Source of the DNA: Agapanthus africanus
Lineage: Eukaryota > Streptophyta > Magnoliopsida > Asparagales > Amaryllidaceae
NCBI GenBank assembly: GCA_030015575.1
Contig: JASDDO010000028.1
Location: 25,461,154 to 25,525,153 of the forward strand
Reading direction: 5' to 3'
Length of the DNA stretch: 64,000 bases
How positions within the stretch are numbered: the first letter of the stretch is position 1; each line of letters opens with the position of its first letter. A program made the translations under genes and the position numbers. This document shows positions 34,097-45,407 of this stretch, piece after piece. The notes under the pieces are model-generated. The model was not told where the DNA came from. It ran no database searches and worked only from the letters and a program-made list of their open reading frames with translations.

Positions 34097-34602
34097 TTTT
34101 CCTCCACTTTCACCGCCAAATTTCTTTTTTCCAAAACATTATTTCAAATAAGTTTGGGGGTGTGTATATAATTTGTAAATATATATTCCCAAAATTCCAA
34201 AAAAAATAAAAATAAATAAATAAATAAAAAAATATATATAATTTTGGACCTAATTGCAAATTTGCAGAATTAATAGCTGACTTTTTTCTATTTACAAATA
34301 AAACCCTTATTTATGAGGGTGCTTTCTACAAACTCACCATCTTTCCTCTATTTATAAGTCCCGAGCTCTCTGTCTTCTATAACCCTAAATTTTTTTTCTC
34401 CCCATAAAACCCTAGCGCCGCCACCGACCTGCTCCAGAAAAATCTCGCAGTACCACCGCCAATCCGCCGTGATCCCGCCGCAGTTGCTGCCTCCCGCCGC
34501 GCTTCTGCCGCCGTCTGGTGTCTTCGCCCCCTGAAATTTTCAGGGGAGGTAACTCTGTCGATTTCCTCTCTGTTCCTGCATATTTTTTTCTGGAAAATCT
34601 AT
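34097..34602 (+). other. Athila pol-ORF3 spacer with PPT-like and TATA-like motifs
   Basis: AAGTTTGGGGG near 34151-34161 repeats the polypurine tract that stands before the 3' LTR. TATTTATAAG near 34349 could act as an internal promoter for the next ORF. It is otherwise AT-rich and then C-rich non-coding sequence. Confidence 0.5.
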
Positions 34603-35571
34603 ATGGCACATAAAATGCAGTTTGAAAGGGGTTTTTCCCTGGTTTTCACACACGAAGTATACGGTGGATATTTTGCACATGAAATCGAGCAAAGGGGCTG
34701 GAATTTCCTGCTTTATAATCACTCCTCTGCGTTTGCCCTACCTGAACTCGTTGCCCTATTTTATGAATCAATGGAGGATAATAGTCTAGACAACTTAGGC
34801 TACATTAAAATAAATTGGGGAGATCGCGTAATTCAAATTGATAGGGATATGATCCACGAGGTCACACTCATACCACGTGTACCCGCACATGACCATCCCT
34901 TGCACTTTGAGGATTATATGCCCTTGATGGGGAATGACTGCGCACGAGAGCCGCGTAAGGGTATCCAAGCATGGACCCTTTTCGCGAACGTTTTTACTGT
35001 GTGCCGGTGGGCACAAAACAATATCTTTGGTAGTTCGCACAACACGACTTTCTTCACCCCCTCATTACATGTCGTACACACACTTATGACAAAAAATCCA
35101 CGGTTCGACATGTGCACTGTATTGCTCCAGTCTATAGGTACGGGGAAAAGGGGTACCATCTACCCATGTTCCATGTTAGTCACCCAACTCTGCCGTTATT
35201 TCCTCCCCGTCGAGGAATTTGATTCTTACATGATAGACGGTGTTCCGGTTCGACCACTCATTGAGGGCGTTACTTCGTCCTACTCTAGACTTACTGATAT
35301 TTGTACACGAACGGAACCGGCAGAAAATATTCCCGTACACACCCCTAGCTCGAGCTCGACATCGAGCGGGGAAGAACTGAACCCTCAGGAGCATGCACGA
35401 TTGATGCGGAGAACAGTGAGAAGAATTGATTCTTTGAGGGATGAGTTTCGGGCGACAACACGAGATCACGACCGTCGGTTGACGGAAATTGAGAGGGGTA
35501 TTCAAACCCTTTTGGCTAGAGGGGAAAGATCACGTTCACGCTCACGAGCGCGACGTGGGGCCGGGCAATGA
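34603..35571 (+). CDS. Athila third ORF (env-like position), 322 residues
   Basis: The protein starts MAHKMQFERGF, followed by GGYFAHEIEQRGW. This resembles the 'putative plant transposon protein' domain found beside many plant Ty3/gypsy elements. A conserved region runs to about residue 230. Then come a serine-rich linker, a probable coiled coil (RRIDSLRDEFRATTRDHDRR) and an arginine-serine tail (RSRSRSRARR). Athila elements often have an ORF here, sometimes called env-like. I see no signal peptide and no clear membrane segment, so an envelope role is not supported. The RS tail suggests RNA binding or nuclear location, which is inference. The frame is intact. Confidence 0.75.
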   Translation: MAHKMQFERGFSLVFTHEVYGGYFAHEIEQRGWNFLLYNHSSAFALPELVALFYESMEDNSLDNLGYIKINWGDRVIQIDRDMIHEVTLIPRVPAHDHPLHFEDYMPLMGNDCAREPRKGIQAWTLFANVFTVCRWAQNNIFGSSHNTTFFTPSLHVVHTLMTKNPRFDMCTVLLQSIGTGKRGTIYPCSMLVTQLCRYFLPVEEFDSYMIDGVPVRPLIEGVTSSYSRLTDICTRTEPAENIPVHTPSSSSTSSGEELNPQEHARLMRRTVRRIDSLRDEFRATTRDHDRRLTEIERGIQTLLARGERSRSRSRARRGAGQ

Positions 35572-36968
35572 GGGCACTGCTTTGCTCAACTTTGGGGGAG
35601 AGGGTAATGTATATAGTTATCTTGTGCATTGCATATTGTATATATTTCTTTTCCTTTTACATATTTAATTTCTGCATTGCATCTTTATATAAAAAAATCA
35701 TAAAAATTTGAAACTTGGAAAATAAAAAAATTAGAAAACAGAAAAACCCATAAAAATTGAAAAAATTCAAAAATTATAAAAATTATTGTATTCAATTTTG
35801 GTTAATTGACTTGAGTTTGATAAAAAGGTTAACTGGCTAGGAAAAACTAGATCTTAGACTTAGCAAATTAAAAATAACCTTCCTTAGAGTTTAACGGTAG
35901 AAAGTATATGTCTTTGTAGGTTATTTAGAAATAGGCAAATTTTGGGTTCACTTCTTGGGCTAAGTCAAAATGAGGGAAGAGTATTGATGTTCTTATTAGA
36001 GAATAAGTTTGAAAAATAGTTCCTAGCTTAAGTCTAGATTCTGAAAACATGTACCCTACAAAATGCACAATCACGCACCTTGAAACTTGGAATAGTAGAA
36101 GAGACCTTGAAATGCTCTTGTCTAAAGTCCTTAGTACAATAAAAATAAAAGAAAAAAAAGTGAATAAAGAAAAAAAAATGGACACTGGTTTTTGTGATTA
36201 CTTAAGGCTGTAAAAATAGAAAAATATTTAGCGAGGGTGCTTCATCACCTAGTGCCTTAGACCAACTGGTTTGGGAGTCACTGCTAAAAGCCTTGGGTAT
36301 TGCAAAACTAGGAAATACGCTTTAAAGTGCTAACGCATCTTGTAATCGGTCGTTGGTACCTCAAGAAGTATTAACGGTCGCATGAAGGATGTGTAAGCGA
36401 AATTCAAGTAAAAATTCACAAATTAATAAGTGCTTTGGACAATGGATGAGTGTACGATTGCTTGATTTGAATTTCCTAGTGTAGGGGTGACATTTACACA
36501 CACGTGGGGATATGTGATTAGAGTTTAGATAAGAGAAAGGAATGAAGAATAAAACTTGTATCTTTAATAGAGTTGATAGAAATTCCTAAGTGGAGATGAA
36601 ACTGTAGAAGGAAAACTTAAGAAATGCCGAAAGCTAAGTAATTCTATAGAACATGTATAATCTTAAGTTAAAAGATGAGGAAGTGTGAAGAATATGGGTG
36701 GATAATTTGCGGGTCGACGATAATAGAATTCCTTTTTAGAAAACCTAATTGGAGAACAAAAGTCGAAAAGCCGAATTGATAGGATTTTGTGGGTGTAATC
36801 CGCTGAAAACCCTCAGGAGACAACACTCCTCCTACTAGGGACACCTAGAGGTTTAACGGCTTGTTGCACGTGCTCAGTGCAATCGCGTTTCCCTGTGAAA
36901 GTGTGGCTAGGTTAGATTTTTATCGAGGATAAATAAAATAATAAGTTTGCTCGAGGACGAGCAAAAGA
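35572..36968 (+). other. Athila 3' untranslated region
   Basis: AACTTTGGGGGAGAGGG near 35587 is a second internal purine tract. The remaining 1.3 kb is AT-rich and shows no reading frame or tandem repeat. Confidence 0.6.
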
Positions 36969-36969
36969 T

Positions 36970-36984
36970 AAGTTTGGGGGTATT
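36970..36984 (+). other. Athila polypurine tract
   Basis: AAGTTTGGGGG followed by TATT directly precedes the 3' LTR start TGTTCATAAC at 36985. Confidence 0.8.
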
Positions 36985-38369
36985 TGTTCATAACATAATA
37001 TTGCATCTTGTATTCCCCATTCTTACGCATTTTAGAATAAAAACAGGTGCTTTTGACCCATGTCTGCTACATGTTACAGGTTACAGGTTCTTGGAGCGAA
37101 AACAGTGAAAAACACAAAAGACGACACAAAAGAAGGACTTTTGACCAATAAATAGGAAGATCTTAGTAAAGCCTAGAAGAAGAACGGTTCACCATCAACA
37201 AGGCAACGCAAGATCCACAAATACAAAGCAGACGGTTAAAAGATCCATTGCAAAGTGTTCACTGAAGATCTGGAATTAATACAGAAGCCAAACAGAGAAA
37301 TAAACTGAAGAAATAACAAGAACAAATAACCATGATGCAGCCCAGAAAAATTCATGAAGTGAACTCCTCAAAGGGCCGCGGAACCGCGGCCCAATGCCTA
37401 CCCATGCCGCGGTTCCGCGGCCGTCTAGTGCCCGTGCGCGAAGAAAAGTTTACCATAATTCTGAGGAGGCTATGGAAAGATTTCCTGGGGGTATATTTGT
37501 AATTGTAGACATGCGGAGCAATTGTAAACCTAGGGTTTCTATGTCCTATAAATAGAACCCAAAAGCTTTGTATTTTCTTATGCCTTTACTCATGAATAAA
37601 ATTCTGTTTTCTTGAAGTTAGAGCGCATCAAAAGTAAGTAGGTTATTTTTCTTGCAGTAGTTGTAGTTTTTCATATCTGCCCTAGGTAAATTACTTTCTT
37701 GCCTTAGTTTAATTTAGTTTAGTTTTTATTAACTTGCAGTAAATGTTTTCTCTCTTTAATAAAATCATGTCTTTCTTCATCCCCTCAATGAGCGAGTAGT
37801 TTCCTCGCTTGTTAGGGTTAGGAGTAGGGAAGGATTTGAGAGATGAAGATCTCTCATCTCTTTTCGTTTCCAATCTTTTATGAATATTAGAACTCCATGC
37901 ATACCTTCTTATTCCGCTCCCTACGGCACTCTACCCTCGAGGTAGCGGTGATTCCGTAGTCTAAAGGCCCGGATTTTAAGGTTTTCCATGGAGGTTAGGG
38001 TAAAGATTAAGAAAGGAAGGACAAGGATCTAGAAGGAGAATCAATCTTCCCAATCATCCTAATCCCCTTTGTTAAGATTTACCATAACACTAATATGATA
38101 TATTTAATTAATGGCAATAGAAAGAGATGTAGATCTTTGTTTACCAAATTTTCCCTAAACCTAATCCTAGCAAGTTTCTAATCCTAGTAGCATACAACTT
38201 CAATTTTTAGGTTTATTTATAAGACCCAACATCATTTGGAATTAACTCGTCAGAACTTAAAGGAGATTTACACATCCCTGTGGACCGACCCGTATTCACC
38301 GGCTAGCTTCATGCGACGCCGTTCTTGATTGCGGTAAATATTTTTGATTGACAAAACCTCTCTTAATCA
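36985..38369 (+). repeat. Athila 3' LTR
   Basis: A 1385-bp copy of 25829-27213 with the same length and ends, followed by the TSD GGTTG. Confidence 0.95.
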
Positions 38370-38374
38370 GGTTG

Positions 38375-38816
38375 CTACACCCTCATCTCCTCAAGCTTCT
38401 TCTTCTACCTCCACCCTTCAAGTCTCATGTGTTGAGAAACCTACGGTGTTTGGAGACAAATTAATCCATCTTTAGATTCTACATCCTCTAGGCTATCTAG
38501 TTTAGCGAATTAGGTACCCTAGTTACCTCGGCTATGAGGTTAGAGCTCGAACTATAAATCTTCAGGTGGATCATCTTCAATGGAGGGAGACCGGCGATCA
38601 AGCTTGATCATGGTGGCCTCTAGAAGCTTAGAAAGATGGTTAAAGACCGAAGGATACAGATCATTCAGTATAACAATTCTTAACTCCTCTTTATGTTTGC
38701 TAGATTAGGGTTAATGGTCGATCCGTTTTATGGGGTTGTTCTAGCGCCAGTTTTATAAAAAAATTTGTTCCGCATTCGGTCACGGTAGATGATCAGGGCG
38801 CTGGAATAACCCAACA
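38375..38816 (+). mobile_element. C1 copia solo LTR, piece 4 of 4
   Basis: It continues the LTR after Athila and ends CCCAACA at 38816, then the TSD TCCTC. A stretch TCTAGCGCC...TTTATAAAAAAATTTG corresponds to the C2 LTR end near 57900-57935 in reverse complement. Confidence 0.75.
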
Positions 38817-38821
38817 TCCTC

Positions 38822-38869
38822 AAACGACCGTGTCTCAATTCATGACATTCTTCAAGCCTGCTGGGTTCC
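38822..38869 (+). pseudogene. gag: T1 gag remnant, 48 bp
   Basis: The frame TTVSQFMTFFKPAGF matches ATISQFMMFFRPTTF of the T2 gag and resumes where T1 gag stopped at 4308. It is bounded on the left by the C1 TSD and on the right by T3 and C2. Confidence 0.8.
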
Positions 38870-39200
38870 CTAGTTGTTGGAGTGGAAAATGGCATCCCGG
38901 TTGACCAAGTCAAAGTCAAGGTCAACCCCAAGTCAAATGGGCCCAAGCCCAGATCAAGTGGGCCCATGCCCAAGTTGAGTCCGAACATGAAGCGGCCGGC
39001 CCTCCTCCATGCCAAAATAAAAATCATGTAATAACTAATTTTGATGTAATTTTTTATGCATGAATGTAAACAAAATAGGCATAAAGTCAAATTTTTGTAA
39101 AGCTCATGGCTTATGTGCAAAAGAAATGAGCACATGAGGCATGGGGTAGGAAAAATGCCATTTTGTAAAGCCTAAGAGGCTATATGTAAATGTGTAAGCT

Positions 39201-39209
39201 TATATAAGG
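39201..39209 (+). promoter_or_regulatory. TATA box of T3 5' LTR
   Basis: TATATAAGG is present in both LTRs (also 56091-56099), about 325 bases from the LTR start. Confidence 0.55.
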
Positions 39210-39497
39210 CAACATGATGATGAATAAAGGATACACTCTTCATTCTCTCAAACTCTAGGCTTTGTGCCTCCACTCTCTCTTCAAGTTCTTCCTCTTCCTT
39301 TTCATTTTCCAAATAAATCAAGAGCTTAGCTCTTTTTTTTTCTAAAACTAAATAAAGTTTTACCATAAACCCAGCTCTCAAGACTCCATCAAGAGAAGAA
39401 AAATGGTCTCCTTTTTTATCATCCAAGATCTAGATCTTGGAGTTTCAAGAGAACCCATTTTAGGTTTCTTCTCAAAAGAGAAAGGAGAAAATCTTTT

Positions 39498-40300
39498 GGA
39501 GTTTAACTCCACAAATAAAATTATTTTGGAGTTTGACTCTATAATAAAAACTTTTTTTTTTAGAGTTTAACTTCGAATAAAATTCTCTTAGGAGTTTAAC
39601 TCCAAATAAATATTTTTGGAGTTTGACTCCATCACAGATTTTTTTTTTTTGGATCTCTTGCTTCCTCTCACGTGAGGGAGAGGGGAGCTCCCACTAAGTG
39701 GGAGCTTTCCCTCCTTCTCACGTGAGGGGAAGGCTCCCCATTTAGTGGAGTTTAACTCCTCACCACATTAAATCTTTTTAGGAGTTTAATTCCACAACAA
39801 AAATATTTTTGGAGTTGAATACCATTTAAAATTCTTTTGGAGTTTAACTCCATATTTAAAATTCTTTCGGAGTTTAACTCTACAATAAAAATTCTTTCGG
39901 AGTTCAACTCCATTTAAATTCTTTTGGAGTTTAACTCTACAAATAAAATTCTTTTGGAGTTGAACTCCATTTAAAACTCCTTTTGGGGAGTTTAACTCCA
40001 CATTAAATTTTTTTGGAGTTGAACTCTATTTAAAATTCTTTTGGAGTTTAACTCCGCAATAAAAGTCTTTTTGGAGCTAAACTCCATTTAAAATTTTTTA
40101 GGAACTTTACTCCATTTAAAATTCTTTTTTTGGAGTTGAACTCCATTTAAAACTCCTTTTGGAGTTTAATTCCACAATAAAATTTTTTTTGGAGTTAAAC
40201 TCCATTTAAAATCTTTTTGGAGTTAAACTCCATATTTAAATTTTTTTTGGAGTTTAACTCTACAAAAAAATTTCTTTTGGAGTTGAGCTCCATGTAAAAA
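39498..40300. repeat. GGAGTTNAACTCC palindrome array, T3 5' LTR
   Basis: About thirty spaced copies of GGAGT-NNN-ACTCC or close variants occur, one every 25-30 bp, separated by AT-rich ATAAAATTCTTTT linkers. The 3' LTR has the same array at about 56385-57130. Confidence 0.9.
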
Positions 40301-41032
40301 AATCATTTTTTTGGAGCCCTTTGGCCACCTAACACGTGAGGGGTATGGCTCCCATTAAGTGGGAGCCATTTTTGCCCCCATCACATGCTAGCACGTGAGG
40401 GGATGGGCTCCCATTTAATGGGGGCTCCCATTTAATGGGAGCCCTTTTGGCCCCCCTCACATGCCAGGGGTCACATGCTAGCACGTGAGGGGGAGAGCTC
40501 CCATTTAATGGGAGCCCTTTTGCCCCCCTCCCCCCCAATGCTAGCATGTGAGGGGATGCTCCCATTAAATGGGAGCCCAGGTTCCCCCCTCTTTTTTTCT
40601 TTTCTTTTCTTTTCTCTTCTTTCTCTTCTTTCTTTTAATCTTTTTTATTTAAAAAAATAAATATTAAATAAATTATAAATAATATTTTAAAATAAAAATA
40701 AAAAAAACGTTTCTCTAAATATTTATTTACTTATTTTTTTATATATAGAAATTATATTTATCCTTTTTTTTGTAACAATGGAACAAAAAAAACACACACA
40801 CACCAACGCATCGCATTGAGTTCGCATAACCAGTTTAACCCGTCAATCGGAGGTTCTCTCGCTCCAAAAGCGAGGGGTAATTAACGGCAGGTTAGTCCCC
40901 GGCTGTCGGAGATTCGGATCCCCATAATTAATAAACCCCGGCCTACCCTAGGCAGGGGGAATCTGTAATGAGCCTGACAAGCGCGTGCGTATTCCCATCT
41001 CAATGGGGTGACGAAATACACCCTACAGATTC

Positions 41033-41051
41033 TGGCACGTCCGGTGGGACC
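41033..41051 (+). other. T3 primer binding site
   Basis: TGGCACGTCCGGTGGGACC stands five bases after the LTR end, as in T1 and T2. Confidence 0.75.
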
Positions 41052-41089
41052 AATCTCTCCTCCCATATTTCGGGTTAAACGTTCATGCG

Positions 41090-42881
41090 TGTAACATTTC
41101 AGAAAAATAAAATATTATTTTTGGGAATTTATATAATTAAATAATAAATATTATGAATATTTTAGTGTTGTGATATAATTAAATACCGACAAATTGGGAA
41201 ATATTTGGAAAATTATAGGAATTATGGAAATGAGTGTGTTTTATATGATTTAAGCAAATTATAAATTTTTTATGATTAATTATATTCCATTTTAATGCTA
41301 ATCGTGATTAACTATCACTAATCGTGTATTAAGATTGATTTGTGCACATGACATGCATCATATTATATTACACATTGTTACATTTTTTTTACCATGGCTT
41401 TTTCCTTTATTTTTCACGGATGGCTTTGTCTTGATTGAGATGAGAAAAAAAGAAAAGAAAAGAAAAGAAAAAGGAATTAACAAATAGGCATGGGCAAGAG
41501 AGAGAGAGAGAGAGGGAGAGAGGTGAGGGGCCTCACTTCACCATGTCTCCTTGCCATTTGTCTTCATCATCTTCCTCATTTCTTCTCCCTCTCCTCACCA
41601 TGGCTGCCCGCTCTCCCCCTCCACCTCTATCCCCTCACAACAACACCAAAACTACACCAAAACCTTACATCTTTTTCACTAAAAACATGCACAAACTCAC
41701 TACAAGTATGGGGAACAAAGAAAAATTGGATTTTGAGCACTAGGGGCAACTCAAGAAAATTCTTGAGTTTCCAAATGAGGTAATTCTTTCACCACTAGTG
41801 TAGTATTTCCTTCATTTTAGAATCCATACATGTTTAGAACTGTTTAGTGAGATTTTGTGAGCTTTGAAAATTCCAAGAGAGGGTTGGGGTTTTCTTTGAC
41901 TTGTGTGGGTGAACTAGAGTGTATTTGGTGACTATAAATCCCTATAGTGCTAAAAACCTGGACCAAACAGAACCTAGACCTTGCAATGAGAAGATATTGA
42001 TATGTCAGTTTGTGAATATTTAGTGGGTGCAGGGAATCTGGAGTGATCCGAGACCATTACTAGAAAAGCAAACAACACCACTAGTCTAGATGGACCACTA
42101 CGAGACCACCTTGTGAAAATGAACCCAATCTAAGCCATTAGAACCGAGCAGGTCGGAATTCTAGGCCTTGTGGCCGGCCACCTTGTGGAGATTTGGGTCT
42201 AGGATTGGTATGTAGCTCATATGCCCCCTATACATCACCCCAGTATTGTTTGTTTATCCCAATTTTGCCTGAACCAAAATCTGGAGCAAGTTTTCATAGT
42301 TTGCTGCATTGTTTTTGTAACTTTTCATGACTTAAGTTTTGGTAATTTTTTTATCTCGATCACTTGAGATTTGTACGTCGATTTAGGGTCTTATTTGGTT
42401 CTTTTGCATGTGTAGGCTATAGGTTCTAACCTATAGGTATCTCGCGTGTTTTTTTGGATTTGAATCGGATTTTAATACGATACGATGCGCTTTGACATGT
42501 AGGTACCTCCGCATGAACTCCGGGACCACAAGCAAGGGTGTGGAAACATAGAATTCGGCAAGAAAAGATCAAGGTGAGTAGATATATATCTGCGGGGAAA
42601 ATCGGGTGGATGGCGTATAACACCCCTGCAATTTCGTAGCATTTGATGCGTTATATACATACATATATATATATGTTATATTATGAGATATGTATACTTA
42701 GCAAGATTGGCTTTAGATGACCTTGGTTTAGTGTTAGCGTATTTGGATGATAATGATTTAGTTAGTCTCTTAGTCACGAACCCTAGAGTATAGGCTACAC
42801 ACACACACACACTTTTTATGATTTCTCTTGTGCACATATGGGGATATGTATACACACACACACACACATATATGTATGTGA

Positions 42882-42921
<40 letters not shown>

Positions 42922-45407
42922 ATACGTATACATGGATGATGAGGATAGTATATGATACTTGGAGATGAGTCGATGTGATTGGGCAGGATGCCGTGGGATT
43001 GGTGATATCATTGGGTTGTGTAATGAGATACGACATATTATATTAGCGGGTTGTTGGGCGATGTGTTTTCATACACACGCGGATATATGTTGATGGTATC
43101 CGTATGTACCAGACTTAGATCAGTACCATGTTCATGATATTATGATAATGATACCATATGGATATTGAGGTATATATGATAGGCGACCCGTACCCCGATT
43201 TTGGGATGCCGTACGATGGATTTACCGTACGAGATGTAATTATGATGATAGATCCGCACTCATGATTTGAGGATGTCGTATTATATATTTTATCGTATGT
43301 GACGCTATTGAGGCGGAATCACTGACTACTATATATATCGACTCAGACTTAGGTGGTTTGCCTTACCCTTTCGATTAGTCTGTTAGTTTAGTCCTGTAGT
43401 TCACTTAGTAGATGTTAGACCGGGCTCGAGTCATATCTATTTCTAAAACTAATGAATCGTGAGTATTTCAAAGACAGGCCAAGGGAAACTACGGATATTT
43501 CAAATGACACACCTCTTCTTAAAAACACCACATCCCCTATTTTTTCAACACCACGATTCGTGTTATTTCAAATGCCGAAACTGTATGACTCATATATTTT
43601 ATATACATTCATTATTGTTGCATTTACTATTCATTTTCCATATATGCCTGCTATTCGCATCGCATTGCATACTTAAATGTGTTTTTATTGTTATATTGAA
43701 CCCATATTATCAGGACACCAGCATCATTACCGATGATACGTACGTTTATGAACACTTTCTTGCCGGCTCACACACACATCATCGGTAATTTCCATGTCAC
43801 GTACACTTTAGAGAATATTAATTCATTGATATCACTTGTTAGCTGATAGTTCCGATATATCATTACTGTGCTAGATTAGATATTGAATTTATTATTGTGA
43901 TATTCCATGCATATTTATATATTCATTTGCCATGCGATATTATGGGCCAGTCCGGATTGCCGGAACCCGGTATTCACTGTTATTGACCTGTCATTTGAGA
44001 TTACGGATTTTCCATGAGATTTCTGGATTTGGAGTAACCGCAGATTTTATAAACTCATTTATCATTTTCAAAAGATAAAAAAGCACGATTTTCTCGTAAT
44101 ATGATGTGAGATACCTCCATCATGAGTTTTCTTGGCTCTTGAGTGATATCATACACCCGATTCGAGGAGGAGGAACCGTCTGTGGGTGTATGGTGGACCC
44201 GATGCGGTACCCCGGGATAAGATGGTCGCAGATGATGGCGTTGAGCCTGGAGGGGAGCACTACCGACCGGTTATTTGTGACGCGACGGATATCCGGAGGA
44301 TACCGGCGTAGTCGTGAGATTTGATGATTTTATGCCAGTCCGGATAGCCGGAGCCCAGGGGCCAGTCCAGATAGCCGGAGCTCAAGATATTGAGACTTTG
44401 AGGTATTGAGATCGTATGATATGGGCCAGTCCGGATAGCCGGAGCCCGAGATATTGGACATTTGGATATATGTTTTATGACGATATTTGACACTGATTTT
44501 ATGTTGATTTCATTGATGATACCTCTATTTTATATACAGAAATCTCACTAATTTACGAAAACAGTTTTCTCTTATAGATGTATTCTGTTTTCATGCATTC
44601 ATGCATCATGTTTATGATATGTTGCTACCTGAGGCACTTACACGAGCACTTGACATTACACTTATGTATAGATGGTTTCAGGATTTTATATTGAGGATAT
44701 TATGATCGTATGACCTAGGATTGAGTCATACATGTGATTTCTGCTCGGTGATGTTTTCTACTTATGAGTCAGCAAATCACCCCCGTTGTGCCACAGTTTC
44801 TTGCAGGTTTGTCGTACAGGTTTCCTTGGCGGCTTTGCTGGCACACTACTTCTTCTGGGTGATTGCTTTGGTAGGTGGACTCACTTGTATCATGACCACC
44901 ATTGTATTTTATTATATTCAGTTGTATCTAGAAACTCCATCAACCAGACTTGTATATTTTTAGACTTAGAAAACCTGTGTATATTCTTTTCGATCTTAGA
45001 GTCGCGCTTGTATTATTATGGTTTTCTTTGGTTTCTTTTGAGTTTTGATCCTCGCCCTTCGGCGTTGCATATTATATTGCTTGCATGGTTGTGACCGCCA
45101 ATTGGCGAAGAGCTAGCTCCCGCTTGGGGATGCTTTTATTCATTATTTATATTATCCATATTTGTACCCGTTTGGGACAAGTATTTACAAAGGAAACTCT
45201 GCCGAAATTTTTGGAAAAGACATGATGTTTTAAAAATGCATACGGCGGCTTATTTTGTTAAACCACTTGTTTTAAAACTAAACTTCTCCTTCACTTTCTA
45301 TTTAAAATGGTTTAGATTTCTGGGCTTTTGGCTTACTTGAATTAGGTGTGGTCTTATAGACTTCACATGATTCAAGTGCCGGTCACGTGTTATTTCGGGT
45401 CGTGACA
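41090..45407 (+). repeat. LARD 5' LTR
   Basis: It contains an AG microsatellite (41498-41515), AC/TG runs (42800-42916) and copies of GGGCCAGTCCGGATAGCCGG near 43944, 44334, 44360 and 44424. A CTTTGAAAATTCC-rich stretch follows the AG run. There is no gene. Confidence 0.92.
42800..42917. repeat. AC and TG microsatellites
   Basis: (AC)n runs near 42800 and 42853 and a (TG)n run to 42917 sit close together, so they could form an AC/TG inverted repeat. The 3' LTR has shorter and more mixed runs near 49993-50170. Confidence 0.9.

Larger units (their letters stand above)
25829..38369 (+). mobile_element. Athila-type Ty3/gypsy element, full length
   Basis: Both LTRs are exactly 1385 bp and differ by about twenty substitutions by eye, so the insertion is fairly recent. 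TSD GGTTG is at 25824-25828 and 38370-38374. The primer site is the Asp-tRNA type used by Athila and related elements. The order is gag, protease, RT-RNase H-integrase, then a further ORF in the env-like position. The gag-protease part has in-frame stops, while the 986-residue pol frame is open with all catalytic motifs. Confidence 0.95.
38875..41027 (+). repeat. T3 5' LTR
   Basis: A 2153-bp LTR with TATATAAGG at 39201-39209 and AATAAA at 39223-39228. A long array of GGAGT-TTA-ACTCC units runs 39498-40300, followed by larger palindromes built on GGGCTCCCATT/AATGGGAGCCC and CACGTGAGGGG at 40320-40590. Confidence 0.92.

Noticed and set aside
34603..35571. A viral-type envelope protein
   Set aside because: There is no signal peptide or convincing membrane segment. 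The N-terminal part fits a plant transposon-associated domain and the tail is arginine-serine rich.
41490..41783. Small ORF after the AG microsatellite, also present at 48719-48925
   Set aside because: It is present in both LARD LTRs at the same place, differs in frame and length between them, and resembles nothing known.
42676..43036. Frames with long Tyr-Thr-His-Thr runs
   Set aside because: They are translations of AC/TG microsatellites in the LARD LTR.
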